Source: a virus. From it: DNA of 40,739 nucleotides. Shown piece after piece: positions 1-10,315 of the stretch. Every line of letters starts with the position of its first letter. Within the stretch, counting starts at the first letter, position 1. The notes below the pieces were generated by a model that was given only the letters and a program-made list of their open reading frames with translations, was not told the DNA's origin and searched no databases. Position numbers and translations under genes: made by a program. The stretch lies in the IMG/VR virus record IMGVR_UViG_3300028025_001564, positions 1 to 40,739 of that record. One strand, written 5' to 3'.

Positions 1-1
1 A

Positions 2-1846
2 AACATCCCTAAGGATGCCGCCCAAAAGCAAGTACTAGAACTTTTATCTCAAGGCTCTACCGTAGTAGATGCTATGAAGGCTGTAGGACGTAACGATGTT
101 ACCTTCCGCCAATGGTCTATGGCAGACCCAGACTTTAAGGACAAAGCGGACAAAGCACGCCTTTCAGGCAAAGGTGTTAAAGCGGACTTATCCAATCTTA
201 AAGATATTTCATTTGAGGATTTCTCTGAACAGTTTCTAGATACCAAACTCTTTGACCATCACAAGTCATGGATTGATTTGGTAGAGGGTAAAGAACCAAG
301 GTTCATCCACCCTAGTATGACATACGAACAGGCAGCAACCAATCGTATCTTAATTAATGTACCACCAGAACATGCTAAGTCAACAGTACTTACCATCAAC
401 TACGTTACCTACCGATTATGCCTAGACCCTAACATTAGAATTATTATTGTTTCTAAAACGCAAGGTATGGCACGTAAGTTCCTATCTGCGATTAAGACAA
501 GATTAAGTCATCCTAACTGGACCAAGATGCAAGTATCCTTCGGACCTAACGGTGGCTACAAAGCAGATTCACCAACCTGGTCTGCTGACATGATTTACTT
601 GGGTTCAGGACGTGACTCAGGTGAGAAGGACCCAACTGTACAAGCATTAGGATTCGGGTCACAGATTTACGGTGCTCGTGCCGACCTGATTATCCTTGAC
701 GATGTGGTGATGAATGCAAACGCCCATGAGTGGGAGAAGCAAATTGAATGGCTTCAAAAAGAAGTCATCACCCGCCTAGGGCGGCACGGAAAACTACTTA
801 TAGTAGGAACCCGTGTCGCACCTATAGATTTATATAAGATGATTCGAGATGGCGACCAATGGACAGGTGGCAAATCTCCTTTCACGTACATGGCTATGCC
901 ATCAGTATTAGAATTTGATGAGAACCCAAAGAACTGGAAAACACTTTGGCCTTGGACAGACAGGGCTGAAGGAGACAAGGACGAACCTAATGAGCAAGGA
1001 CTATATCCCAAATGGGATGGACCTTCGCTTTTTACAAGGCGGTCTGAAGTGGCTCCGTCAGTCTGGGCTATGGTCTACCAACAAGAAGACGTCCAATCCG
1101 ACTCCATCTTCTCGCCAACAATTGTTGCAGGATGTGTTAACGGTATGCGAAAGCGTGGACCACTTAGAAAAGACACGCCAGGCCACCCCAAGAACATAGA
1201 TTCAACCTACACCATTATTGGCTTTGACCCTGCAGTAACGGGACGCTCTGCTTTCGTAGCAGTATCTTATAATCGCTCCGATGGAAAAATTTACGTTTTA
1301 GATTGCGTCAACATGGTTGACCCTTCCCCACAGAAAGAAAACGCTCTGATTAAAGAGTGGGTGGAAAGATTTAAGCCACAAGAGTTTAGGGTTGAAATTA
1401 ACGCCCATCAGAAATACTATGCTATGGATACAGAGTTACGTGAGTACCTAGCATCTTATGGATGTCAACTTAATTCACACTTTACTGGCAAGAACAAATG
1501 GGATGTTGGATTTGGTGTAGCATCTATGGCAAGCCTATTTGGTTCAGCCAGAGATGGTAGATTCCAAGATAACAACCTAATAGAGTTACCTTCCAATGAA
1601 GGTTCTGAAGGACTTAAATCTTTAGTACAGCAACTTATTATTTGGAAGCCTGATACTAAGAACCCTACCGACTGCGTAATGGCCTTATGGTTTGCCGTTA
1701 TCCGTTGTAGAGAACTTATGCAAACATCAAGCAGGATTGGTCAATATCAAAACAATAGATGGGCTACTAGGGCGCAAAAGTCCAATAGAGGTTCACTTAA
1801 TTTAGACGAAGCCTTTGCAGAGCAATGGCAAGAAACTTACGGATAG
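2..1846 (+). CDS. terL: Terminase large subunit (5' end outside window)
   Basis: The packaging motor ATPase and nuclease that cuts concatemeric DNA and pumps it through the portal. Residues are counted from the Met at position 74. A Walker A-like loop VPPEHAKST lies at 96-104 (the usual G/K pattern is relaxed, as in many TerL). Walker B LIILDD lies at 205-210. The RNase H-like nuclease acids are probably D385 (GFDPA), E441 and D533. The frame stays open to position 2 without a stop, and the upstream 24 codons look like the first half of a helix-turn-helix that continues past the Met at 74, so the gene most likely begins left of the window. The stop is 7 nt before the portal start. Function is near certain; the true start is not visible. 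Confidence 0.95.
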   Translation, partial: NIPKDAAQKQVLELLSQGSTVVDAMKAVGRNDVTFRQWSMADPDFKDKADKARLSGKGVKADLSNLKDISFEDFSEQFLDTKLFDHHKSWIDLVEGKEPRFIHPSMTYEQAATNRILINVPPEHAKSTVLTINYVTYRLCLDPNIRIIIVSKTQGMARKFLSAIKTRLSHPNWTKMQVSFGPNGGYKADSPTWSADMIYLGSGRDSGEKDPTVQALGFGSQIYGARADLIILDDVVMNANAHEWEKQIEWLQKEVITRLGRHGKLLIVGTRVAPIDLYKMIRDGDQWTGGKSPFTYMAMPSVLEFDENPKNWKTLWPWTDRAEGDKDEPNEQGLYPKWDGPSLFTRRSEVAPSVWAMVYQQEDVQSDSIFSPTIVAGCVNGMRKRGPLRKDTPGHPKNIDSTYTIIGFDPAVTGRSAFVAVSYNRSDGKIYVLDCVNMVDPSPQKENALIKEWVERFKPQEFRVEINAHQKYYAMDTELREYLASYGCQLNSHFTGKNKWDVGFGVASMASLFGSARDGRFQDNNLIELPSNEGSEGLKSLVQQLIIWKPDTKNPTDCVMALWFAVIRCRELMQTSSRIGQYQNNRWATRAQKSNRGSLNLDEAFAEQWQETYG

Positions 1847-1853
1847 GAAACTA

Positions 1854-3620
1854 ATGGCATTAACAATTGAACAGATAGCGGCACGAGTACAATCGTTACG
1901 TTATCGAAACAGCGAAAGAGATGCCCGTAATCTTGACGTACTTGCTGTTCGTAAAGGAAAAATTGCCGAAGTTTATCCTGACTTTTTTCCAGATGGTGTA
2001 GATGCTAATGTCGTTGCAAATTTTATTGATATCGTTGCCAGGGACCTTTCAGAGGTTATGGCACCTCTTCCTGCGGTTAACTGCTCAGCCGCTAATCAGG
2101 TCAGTGACCGTGCTCGTACTTTTGCCGATAAGCGTACTCGTATTGCTAGTAATTATTTTTCACACTCAGACCTCTCAGTCCAAATGTACTCAGGAGCAGA
2201 CTGGTATATAACCTACGGCTTCGTTCCATTTGTTGTAGAGTTAGATGATGAGGCAAAACTTCCTCGCATCCGCATAGAGAACCCAATTGGTGCATACCCA
2301 GAGTTTGACCGTTATGGACGATGTGTAGCATTTGCAAAACGCTATACAATGACACTTGGCGAGTTAGTAGCACAATTCCCAGAGTATGATAACATACTAC
2401 TTGGCGGAATGGGATATAAGCAAGACCTAAATGGTCAAGTAGAAATTATCCGTTACTACGATAAAGACCAATCAGTTGTATATGTTCCAGCAAAAGATAA
2501 TTTAATTTTATCACAAGCCAAGAACCCTCTTGGTAAGATGATGATAGTTGTAGCACGTAAACCATCTATCGATGGTGACCTACGTGGACAGTTTGATGAT
2601 GTACTTGGAATTCAATTACTCCGCAACCGTTTCGCCTTATTGGCAATGGAAGCAGCGGAGAAATCAGTACAGGCACCAATTGTACTTCCACAAGATGTAC
2701 AAGAACTCCAGTTGGGTGGCGATGCGGTTATCCGTACTGCCAACCCAGCGGGTGTTCGACGTGTGGAACTTACACTACCACAAGGCGCATTCACAGAACA
2801 AACATTACTTAACCAAGAACTTAGAGTCGGTGCTCGTTATCCAGAATCACGTACTGGTAACATTGATGCATCTATCGTTACTGGTCAAGGTGTACAGGCT
2901 CTTATGGGAGCATTTGATACTCAAGTCAAATCAGCCCAAGCAATTTTTGCTGCTGCACTTCGTGATGTTATTAGTATCTGTTTTGAAATTGATGAAACAA
3001 TCTATCCAGAAGAAAAAACAATTCGTGGTGTAGATTCAGGTTCGCCATATGAAATTACATATAAGCCAACTAAAGACATTAAACAAGATTATTCAGCCGA
3101 CGTCCGTTACGGAATGCTTGCTGGACTTAACCCAGCCCAAGGTCTTATTTTTATGTTACAGGCTCTTGGAGGAAAATTAATCTCTAAAGACATGGCTATG
3201 CGTGAGTTACCATTTACTGTTAACGTAACACAAGAACTTGAAAAGATTGAAATTGAGGATATGCGTACAGCATTACTCAGTGGTATTACAGCAATGGCTC
3301 AGGCTATACCAGCGATGGCAACACAGGGACAAGACCCATCAGATATGGTAAATAAAATTGCTGCGGTTATCAAGGCTCGCCAAAAGGGACAAGCATTAGA
3401 AGATGCTATTGAGGCTACCTTTGCACCGCAACAACAGGTTCCTCCTGCTGGCGCCTCTAATCCTATGGTTGAGCAAACGTCCCCTGCTCCCTCTGGTGCT
3501 CCAGTAGGAGGTCCTCCTCAACAAATTGAACAACCTCCGCAAGATGTAATGAGTTTAATCTCTAGTATTGCTGGCTCAGGACAAGGAAATGCAAGCGTAA
3601 GAACTTCACGGCGAAGATAA
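1854..3620 (+). CDS. Portal protein
   Basis: 588 aa. Forms the dodecameric ring at the unique capsid vertex, through which DNA enters and leaves. The assignment rests on its place directly after terL, its length, and a mixed alpha/beta body followed by a Pro/Gln-rich tail (about residues 530-575), a common portal layout. An in-frame start at 1815 would overlap terL by 32 nt. The ATG at 1854 follows an AGGAAAC ribosome site and begins MALTIEQIAA, so I chose it. Next gene starts 14 nt downstream. I recognise no strict portal motif, so this is position plus overall look. Confidence 0.85.
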   Translation: MALTIEQIAARVQSLRYRNSERDARNLDVLAVRKGKIAEVYPDFFPDGVDANVVANFIDIVARDLSEVMAPLPAVNCSAANQVSDRARTFADKRTRIASNYFSHSDLSVQMYSGADWYITYGFVPFVVELDDEAKLPRIRIENPIGAYPEFDRYGRCVAFAKRYTMTLGELVAQFPEYDNILLGGMGYKQDLNGQVEIIRYYDKDQSVVYVPAKDNLILSQAKNPLGKMMIVVARKPSIDGDLRGQFDDVLGIQLLRNRFALLAMEAAEKSVQAPIVLPQDVQELQLGGDAVIRTANPAGVRRVELTLPQGAFTEQTLLNQELRVGARYPESRTGNIDASIVTGQGVQALMGAFDTQVKSAQAIFAAALRDVISICFEIDETIYPEEKTIRGVDSGSPYEITYKPTKDIKQDYSADVRYGMLAGLNPAQGLIFMLQALGGKLISKDMAMRELPFTVNVTQELEKIEIEDMRTALLSGITAMAQAIPAMATQGQDPSDMVNKIAAVIKARQKGQALEDAIEATFAPQQQVPPAGASNPMVEQTSPAPSGAPVGGPPQQIEQPPQDVMSLISSIAGSGQGNASVRTSRRR

Positions 3621-3634
3621 CTAAGTAGGGGACA

Positions 3635-4177
3635 ATGACAACAATTATAGGCTTAGAACATAAAGACCGCTGTTTTATAGTTGCTGACAGTCAAACTACT
3701 GATGCTGATGGCAGAATTTACAACCATCCTGAAGTTAAAAAGATTTCTGAAAATGGAATGTTTTTAATTGCTGGTTCTGGCGAAACATTGCCTTGTGATA
3801 TAGCGCAACATATTTGGGAACCACCAGTTCCTACAAAGCAAGACAAAGAAGATTTATATCATTTTATGATTGTAAAGGCTATGCCATCTCTTCGTAAATG
3901 CATGACAGAGAATGGTTACAACTTTGAAGAAGATACAAAAGAAAATAGATTTCAATTTATCATGGCTGTTGGTGGAGAAATATTTGATGTCGACCAAGAG
4001 TTATCAATAAGTAAATCCGCAGATGGAGTATATGCCGCTGGTTCAGGTGCAAGTTACGCACTAGGCGCTTTATACGCTGGAGCAGATGCATATGAAGCAA
4101 TGGAAATTGCATCTAAACTTACAGCATTTACAGCAGGCCCATATATATCAAAAGAACAACCTAGAAAAATTAAGTAG
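3635..4177 (+). CDS. HslV/proteasome-like Ntn hydrolase, candidate capsid maturation protease
   Basis: 180 aa, the usual size of HslV. The start MTTIIG mimics HslV (TTIV after Met removal), giving a free N-terminal Thr nucleophile. Counting from that Thr, Asp17 in VADSQTT sits exactly where HslV has Asp17 (GDGQ). The V-K-K of the active-site lysine is at 33-35, shifted by two residues. The later GSGASYALGALYAG segment matches HslV GSGGPYAQAAARAL. HslV is the peptidase of HslUV; this family self-assembles into rings. The gene sits between portal and scaffold/capsid genes, where phages usually encode a prohead protease, and no serine-type prohead protease is seen. The fold call is strong; the prohead role is inference. 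RBS: GTAGGGGAC. Confidence 0.8.
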   Translation: MTTIIGLEHKDRCFIVADSQTTDADGRIYNHPEVKKISENGMFLIAGSGETLPCDIAQHIWEPPVPTKQDKEDLYHFMIVKAMPSLRKCMTENGYNFEEDTKENRFQFIMAVGGEIFDVDQELSISKSADGVYAAGSGASYALGALYAGADAYEAMEIASKLTAFTAGPYISKEQPRKIK

Positions 4178-4185
4178 GAGGAATC

Positions 4186-4626
4186 ATGGCTGAAAATCGT
4201 GGCGGCGCCAATGGTGGACCACAATACAATCCTGCTAATGTAAACGCACTAGGCGGAAATGGTCAGTCAGGTGATTATACAGGATTTGCTTATGGTCAAA
4301 ATAAAATGTTAAATGAATCAAGAGTTGAAGGAAATCAAGCAGTAGCGTCTATTAAAAGTAGTACTCCAAGGGGAGTAGCGCCAGATGTGCTTCCTAGTGC
4401 GACTCCATTGACTGCAGAGACAATGAATCCAGAGCAAAGCATTTTAGATGGCGCACCAATAGGTGATGGAGCAATGTCTGTTCCTGGACTTCCAAAGAAT
4501 CCTTCTGGAGACCCAGACCTTGATATGATTCGTGATTACTATCCAATTTTAAATTGGTGGGCTAGTCAACCTGGAGCAGCACAAGGTACTAAAGATTATG
4601 TAAGGTACCTAGGAACGATTATTTAA
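4186..4626 (+). CDS. Hypothetical virion-region protein, 146 aa
   Basis: Not recognised. Low-complexity Gly/Asn/Pro-rich N-terminus (residues 1-40), an extended middle, and a short ordered C-terminal part with DYYPILNWWASQPGA around 117-131. No membrane segment. It follows a clear GGAGGAATC ribosome site, and its stop overlaps the ATG of the next gene (TAATG), so the two are probably translationally coupled. A small structural or assembly protein working with the giant protein downstream is the simplest reading, without direct evidence. Confidence 0.75.
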   Translation: MAENRGGANGGPQYNPANVNALGGNGQSGDYTGFAYGQNKMLNESRVEGNQAVASIKSSTPRGVAPDVLPSATPLTAETMNPEQSILDGAPIGDGAMSVPGLPKNPSGDPDLDMIRDYYPILNWWASQPGAAQGTKDYVRYLGTII

Positions 4627-7600
4627 TGGCACTTTGGGATTCAATTGGAAGACTTCAAGATTTTTTTAAGAAGTCAAATAACCCAGCAGCCACGGACCCG
4701 TTTAATGCTGATGGTAGAATAAAATTTGGAACATCATTAGACATTACTAGAAACCTGCCCGCAAGTCCAGCGAAGTTTACTAAAAATGTTAATGAGGCTA
4801 GAAGTAAACTAGCCGCAATGAATATTAATCCAAATGTGGAAAATTTTTCTCCTAACGATGCAGCAGAGCGTGCTCGTATTGCGGCAATCAATGCTGCTAG
4901 TTTAACTTTAGGAAAACCTGCTGGTATAGCAGTTGGTGCTGCTGCAGGTTCCGTAATTCCTGGTGTAGGTACAGCAGTAGGCGCTGGCGTTGGCGCAGCA
5001 GCATACGGTGTTGCAGAACTTGATAAAGTTACTGATGGTAAAGTAAGTCAAGCATTAATGTCTGGAACAAAAGGTGTACGTTCCAATTATGCTTTTATTC
5101 GTGATATTGAAAAGAAAAACACTGGCATGGGACTTCTTGCTGGTATGGGAATTTTAGGTGGTGCATCTGCAGGTGCTGCAGCAGGTGCTGCATTTGGTGG
5201 CGTAGGAGCAATTCCTGGAGCAGCAATTGGTGTAATTGGTGCAGCCCTTGGAGGTTACTTAACGGGTAAAGCACAACGAACCGCTGCTGAGGCAGGACTA
5301 TTTGATTCTATAGATAAAGATATTAAAAAGTCTGCTAAATTTGCACAAGCCGTTGAAGGCCAAGAAAAATATAATTTTGGAAACGATACAGTTAAAGTAG
5401 CCTCCTGGGTTACTGGCATTAGGGCACTTGCTGATACTTCTAAAGGTATCGGCGCTATTGTTTCAGGATTAATAAATTTTGCTTTTGAAACATCTACAGC
5501 ACCAGACATTAAAGCAGTTCAAGCAGTTGGTAAAACTGCTAGAGCCGCAACTGTTGGTGGTATTACTTCTAAAACAGAAGGCGTAGTTGCTCAACAGGCT
5601 CAAAGATTATTTCGTGAGGGTGAAAGAAGTGCAGAACGTTTAGTAAAAGATGTTGAATTACTAAAGAAAACTGCTGCTGGAGAAAAAACTCCATATACAC
5701 CAGTACTCGAGTTTTATCAAAAAAATGATGCTATTACAATTCAACAACGTCCAGAATTTAAAAACAATGAATTTGGTCAAGTTGGAGCCGCATTAGTAGC
5801 GGGTAAAACACCACAAGAATCAAGCCTTGTTTTAAGAATTGGCCGTGGTGACAAAACTGCAATTGATGAATTACAGGTAAAGCATCCAGCAACTTTTGCT
5901 GAGTTAATGCGTTATGAAGGCATGATTGATATTGTTGAGTCATCTGGCTCACAAAGAGCAGCATATGGATTTTCTAGGAATGGTGAAACAATTGTTTTAT
6001 CAAAAAACCTTCCTGACAATACTAAAATTATTGAAGCCGAACTTACAGACTTACGTAGTCAATATGCTTGGCTAGATAAATCTCTTAGACTTGATAGTGC
6101 TCTTCAAGAAAGAACAGTATCTAAAGTTCCATTTATTGAGTCAATTCGTAACGATATAGCAAAGCAGAGAATTGCTAATAAGTTAGAAGTTAATCGTTTA
6201 GATAAAAGCACTAGAGATACACGCATAGGCAAGGCAATGCAAACCTTGTTCCAACGTAATGGTCTAGGTGTAGTGGTTCGTAAAATTGACCGATGGACAG
6301 ATGACGCTCCTCACAGTACAGTTAACTTTAATGACGCAATTCAAAGTTCAACTAGAGTTCGCACTACCCTTCGTGCTGGTGTAGTAAATAAACTTATACC
6401 ACCTGAAGAGGGTTTAAAATTCTTTAATGATTTTACAACTGCTCGTACAGAGGGTCAAAAACTAGAATTAATAAACAATTTAAGGGACACTGTATTTACT
6501 CGAGTTGCAGATAAATACAAAGTTCCCGCATCAATTAAAGATGTAGTTCTTGCTGAATACGTTAAATTAACTAAACGTAATCAAGATGAAGCAAAAATTG
6601 CTAAATCTGAAAATAGAGCCTACATGAAAGATGAAAACGGCGAGATTGTTGAAGACCCTCAGTTAATATCTCAGTTAGCAAATGGTAGTTATCTGCCTGA
6701 TATTGATTTGATTGATAAAGCATTTAAGCGTTATTCTAAAAAGTTTGGTGCTGAGGGTAGACTGCCAATTAACACAGCAATACTGGGCAAATCTATAGTA
6801 GATGAATTCCAGTCTATTTGGCGTTTACTAACTCTTGCACGTACGGGATTCCCAATTAATATTATGCGTGACTCTACGTTACGTACTTGGGCTGATGGTG
6901 CTATGTTCTATTCATTAAAAGAACTAGGCAAAGATACTTTAGATGATATTACAAACCTTAACACTAGTGTTGGAAAAATTAAACGCTGGGGCAAAGGCGT
7001 TGTTGACAAAGATGCCAATATGGCAAATATACGTCAACAAATTAAAATTCGTGAAGATTCTATTAAAGCAGCAAAAACATCTTTAAAACGTGCTGATTAT
7101 GATTTTGATAATCCTCCTAAAGAGGTGTCCGCAGAGACCCAAAGTACACTTAATTATATTACTGAAGTCACAAAAACAATAAATGAATTTAGACGCCAAG
7201 AAAATGCTTTAGTAAAAAATATTTCTTCAAAGGTTGTATCTAGAGATAAAGTAGATATTGAAGGATATAATTTTCCCGCTCCATTTTCTGGACGTTTTGG
7301 AGAAATCAGTAAAGCCAAAATAAAAGGTAAAGATGATATTCGTGGCCTACTGGCATCTGTTAGAGAATTAGAATTAGCCAATGTTCGCAGAGACCGTGAA
7401 GGCGGTAAGTGGATAGAAGCAATTGAGAATGAAGATTTACATATTCGTTCATGGGACAACGTACTTAATAATCTTTTGCGAAATGATAAAGTAGCAGAAA
7501 TGATTATGCAAGGTGTTCCAGAGAAAAAAGTTATCTCTTGGATTAAAAGTTCAGAGTCAGGATTATATTCAGAGCGATTTGGATTTGTTCAAGCACTAGG

Positions 7601-9584
7601 ACGTCCACTTAAAATTAGTGATGCTAAATATGTTTACGATAGAGTATTAGCAACGGTTAACCAATTTGCTCCCGACCTTAAACTACAAAAGGCTGTAGCA
7701 GATGGCAAGATTAATGTTTTAGAACTTAAGAAGATGTATCCTGATGTAGCCTCTCGCCCTGGTGTCAGTACCGACATGGCACTGGACATGCTGGGTAGAA
7801 GCAAGGGAGTTAGATTTTTTTCTGACTTAACTAAGGATGCTGTAGCATGGTTAGCAACAGCGCCAACCAGTAAGTTATCTTACAACCCATATTTTGCTGC
7901 TAAGTACCAACACAAACTTCAAAGCATGGTAGCCCTAGCAAATGCCCAAGGTCGTAAATTAAGCGACATGAATCAAGCGCAATTTGAATCGGTTGCTAGA
8001 GCGTATGCATTAAATGAATTCCGTGCAAAAATTAACGCATTTAATAGGGACATGAATTATCCATCACTGGTTAATTATATAATTGCGTTTTTTCCAGCCG
8101 TAGTAGAGCAATATAGAGCCTACGGAAGAATTACACTAGAGAATCCAGAATTCCCATTAAGAATTGCTGCAATGGCTAGAATTCCAGATTATATTGGTGA
8201 AGTAGAAGAAGACCCATATGGTACAAAATATGTAGAAGTAACACTTCCACTACTTGGACTAAAGGGAAGACTTCCAACATCTTGGTTTAATCCAGTAAAC
8301 CCTACTGGCGGACAGATTATATCTGCTGGACCTTTGGGTCAGTTTGCTGCAAACGAAGTTGCTAGAAGAACTAAACTTCCAGAAGTATTTATGGAGAGAG
8401 TTTTGCCATTTGGCGTGCAAGCCAATGCCGCTGGAGCATTAACTCCAAATACATTACGCCGTGCTGGTCAGGCATTTCAAGCATTTTTCTTAAAAGACCA
8501 GGGCGCACAGTACAACAAAGACTTAAATATGTTCATGGAACTAAAAAGATTTGAATTTGAGCAAGAAAATGATGGACGCCAGCCAACTGCTGCTGAGTTA
8601 ACAAATATAAAGAATGAAGCATCTAAGGATTCAGTAAGTCTTTCAATACTTCGTGCTCTAAGCGCTGGTATTTTACCATTGCAACCACGATACGTATCTC
8701 CATTACAAAAGTATGCAGATATTTTAAGTGATTACAACAAGGAATATGGCGCCGATGGAGCAGAAAGATTTAGTCAAGACTTCCCTGAGTACTATTTACT
8801 ATCAGATTCTTTATCAGATAAGACATCTGGAATACGTGCAGATGACACATCTGTAGAGTTGGTAAAGAAGAATGGGTCTACAGTTGAATTAATGATTGCA
8901 TCACTGGGTGAAAAGGCTGACTTAAGCGTACTTGGTGCAGTATTTAATGATGATGACTATGCTTTTTCTGGTAGTGCCCAGGCATATTTAATGACTAACT
9001 CAATACCTGGAACTCGTAAGAAATTTACTGAGCAAGCAGCCGCCTTGGAAAACAATCGTTCTTCAATTGTAAACAAAGGTTGGAAAGACTGGACTGCAAT
9101 GAAGGAAATTGTATCCCAGGCAATTGAAAGTAATGACCCTCCATATGACCCATCAAGAGGGTATGGAAAAAATATTCTTGATGCATATAAAGAATCCTTC
9201 TTAAAGGAAATGCAAACTCAGAATAATCTTTGGTATGAAGAAAAAAAGAGTCCTGGATTTCAGGTTAAACTAAACAACACTGTAAAGGTGCTTACTATAG
9301 CAGCCAACACACCTCAAATGTGGGCTGACTTGTCAAAACAGACTCGCTGGCATACAGTTGTAAGTTATTTAAATTTCAGATACGACATCTATGACGAATT
9401 ACAACGCAGAGGTGTAACAATTGAATCTGACAAAGCAAGAGACCTGAAAGAACAGGCAGAATCATTTGCTTATGCTTTACGTAAACAAGATGTAAATTTT
9501 GGAAAGTTTTACGATAGATACTTTGAAGATGATGACTTTTCATATGTATACGAGGAACCTCAAATTGCAGGAGGAAAGAAGTAA
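4626..9584 (+). CDS. Giant 1652-aa virion protein, candidate internal/ejection protein
   Basis: The largest gene in the window. Two stretches made almost only of Gly, Ala, Val and Ile lie at about residues 97-130 and 167-213, enough for membrane insertion or a glycine-zipper. The rest is mainly charged and helical, with a Phe/Pro-rich segment (NYIIAFFPAVVEQYRAY) around 1145-1160. It is not an obvious tape measure: it lies before the capsid gene and lacks long repeats. Large proteins with glycine-zipper segments that are ejected with DNA and form a trans-envelope channel are known from short-tailed phages, and this is my best guess. I see no clear muralytic motif. The start overlaps the previous stop; the end overlaps the next start. 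Confidence 0.8.
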   Translation: MALWDSIGRLQDFFKKSNNPAATDPFNADGRIKFGTSLDITRNLPASPAKFTKNVNEARSKLAAMNINPNVENFSPNDAAERARIAAINAASLTLGKPAGIAVGAAAGSVIPGVGTAVGAGVGAAAYGVAELDKVTDGKVSQALMSGTKGVRSNYAFIRDIEKKNTGMGLLAGMGILGGASAGAAAGAAFGGVGAIPGAAIGVIGAALGGYLTGKAQRTAAEAGLFDSIDKDIKKSAKFAQAVEGQEKYNFGNDTVKVASWVTGIRALADTSKGIGAIVSGLINFAFETSTAPDIKAVQAVGKTARAATVGGITSKTEGVVAQQAQRLFREGERSAERLVKDVELLKKTAAGEKTPYTPVLEFYQKNDAITIQQRPEFKNNEFGQVGAALVAGKTPQESSLVLRIGRGDKTAIDELQVKHPATFAELMRYEGMIDIVESSGSQRAAYGFSRNGETIVLSKNLPDNTKIIEAELTDLRSQYAWLDKSLRLDSALQERTVSKVPFIESIRNDIAKQRIANKLEVNRLDKSTRDTRIGKAMQTLFQRNGLGVVVRKIDRWTDDAPHSTVNFNDAIQSSTRVRTTLRAGVVNKLIPPEEGLKFFNDFTTARTEGQKLELINNLRDTVFTRVADKYKVPASIKDVVLAEYVKLTKRNQDEAKIAKSENRAYMKDENGEIVEDPQLISQLANGSYLPDIDLIDKAFKRYSKKFGAEGRLPINTAILGKSIVDEFQSIWRLLTLARTGFPINIMRDSTLRTWADGAMFYSLKELGKDTLDDITNLNTSVGKIKRWGKGVVDKDANMANIRQQIKIREDSIKAAKTSLKRADYDFDNPPKEVSAETQSTLNYITEVTKTINEFRRQENALVKNISSKVVSRDKVDIEGYNFPAPFSGRFGEISKAKIKGKDDIRGLLASVRELELANVRRDREGGKWIEAIENEDLHIRSWDNVLNNLLRNDKVAEMIMQGVPEKKVISWIKSSESGLYSERFGFVQALGRPLKISDAKYVYDRVLATVNQFAPDLKLQKAVADGKINVLELKKMYPDVASRPGVSTDMALDMLGRSKGVRFFSDLTKDAVAWLATAPTSKLSYNPYFAAKYQHKLQSMVALANAQGRKLSDMNQAQFESVARAYALNEFRAKINAFNRDMNYPSLVNYIIAFFPAVVEQYRAYGRITLENPEFPLRIAAMARIPDYIGEVEEDPYGTKYVEVTLPLLGLKGRLPTSWFNPVNPTGGQIISAGPLGQFAANEVARRTKLPEVFMERVLPFGVQANAAGALTPNTLRRAGQAFQAFFLKDQGAQYNKDLNMFMELKRFEFEQENDGRQPTAAELTNIKNEASKDSVSLSILRALSAGILPLQPRYVSPLQKYADILSDYNKEYGADGAERFSQDFPEYYLLSDSLSDKTSGIRADDTSVELVKKNGSTVELMIASLGEKADLSVLGAVFNDDDYAFSGSAQAYLMTNSIPGTRKKFTEQAAALENNRSSIVNKGWKDWTAMKEIVSQAIESNDPPYDPSRGYGKNILDAYKESFLKEMQTQNNLWYEEKKSPGFQVKLNNTVKVLTIAANTPQMWADLSKQTRWHTVVSYLNFRYDIYDELQRRGVTIESDKARDLKEQAESFAYALRKQDVNFGKFYDRYFEDDDFSYVYEEPQIAGGKK

Positions 9585-10315
9585 TGTCAGAAACAGTTGT
9601 AGGGCGTGGAGAGAATAAAACCTCTGTATCCACACCAAAAGTTATTGCTAGCACGGTTGTTAATGTTGGCGTAATTGATTCAATTAATAAAAAACTTGAT
9701 GCATTAGGTTATAAAGTCACACCTAGTACTGTAACCCAAGTTGGATTAGTCGACAGTTTTACTCCTGAGCAATTATCAGTAATTTATAAACTTATCAAAC
9801 AAAGAGGATACTCGCCTAAAAAGTCTATAGAAGATGTACGAAAACTATTAACTGACGACGGAACATTAATTAATCTTGCTAGTCGTTCAACAGATTACAA
9901 TTCTTTTATTAAAAACCTAGAAAAAGATTTACTTCCTGGGGTTGGTGAAGAAGATGCAGCCAAAAATATTCCCACAAGAAGTATTTCTGAACAAAGACCA
10001 GAAGTGCTAGAAAATTTAGTTGATACATGGTACAAACAAGTATTAAGTCGTCCTGCAAGTAAAGAGGAAAAGGCTGCACGTTTAGCAGAAATGCAAGCAG
10101 AAATTGCTCAGGGCACAGTTACTACTTCTCAAAAGGTTAGAAATCCTAAAACTGGCAAAATGGAAACTGTGGTTAAATCTACTCCTGGATTCTCACAAGC
10201 ATCTTCAGAAGCAAGAATTACAGAGCAACTAAAGACTTTAAATCCAGATGATTTTGACCGTGCTAAAAGAGTTGAATTTTCTTCATGGATATCTCAGAAT
10301 GTGGCGGGAGCATAA
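9584..10315 (+). CDS. Hypothetical virion protein, 243 aa
   Basis: Not recognised. Soluble, helix-rich and highly charged. The N-terminal 60 residues contain a loose duplicated pattern (V-G-x-I-D-S then V-G-L-V-D-S). TAATG coupling links it to the giant gene, and the next gene starts at the very next base after its stop. This packing of four large genes (4626-12453) before the scaffold suggests they act together as one virion sub-assembly, for instance an internal core. No catalytic motif seen. Confidence 0.75.
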   Translation: MSETVVGRGENKTSVSTPKVIASTVVNVGVIDSINKKLDALGYKVTPSTVTQVGLVDSFTPEQLSVIYKLIKQRGYSPKKSIEDVRKLLTDDGTLINLASRSTDYNSFIKNLEKDLLPGVGEEDAAKNIPTRSISEQRPEVLENLVDTWYKQVLSRPASKEEKAARLAEMQAEIAQGTVTTSQKVRNPKTGKMETVVKSTPGFSQASSEARITEQLKTLNPDDFDRAKRVEFSSWISQNVAGA

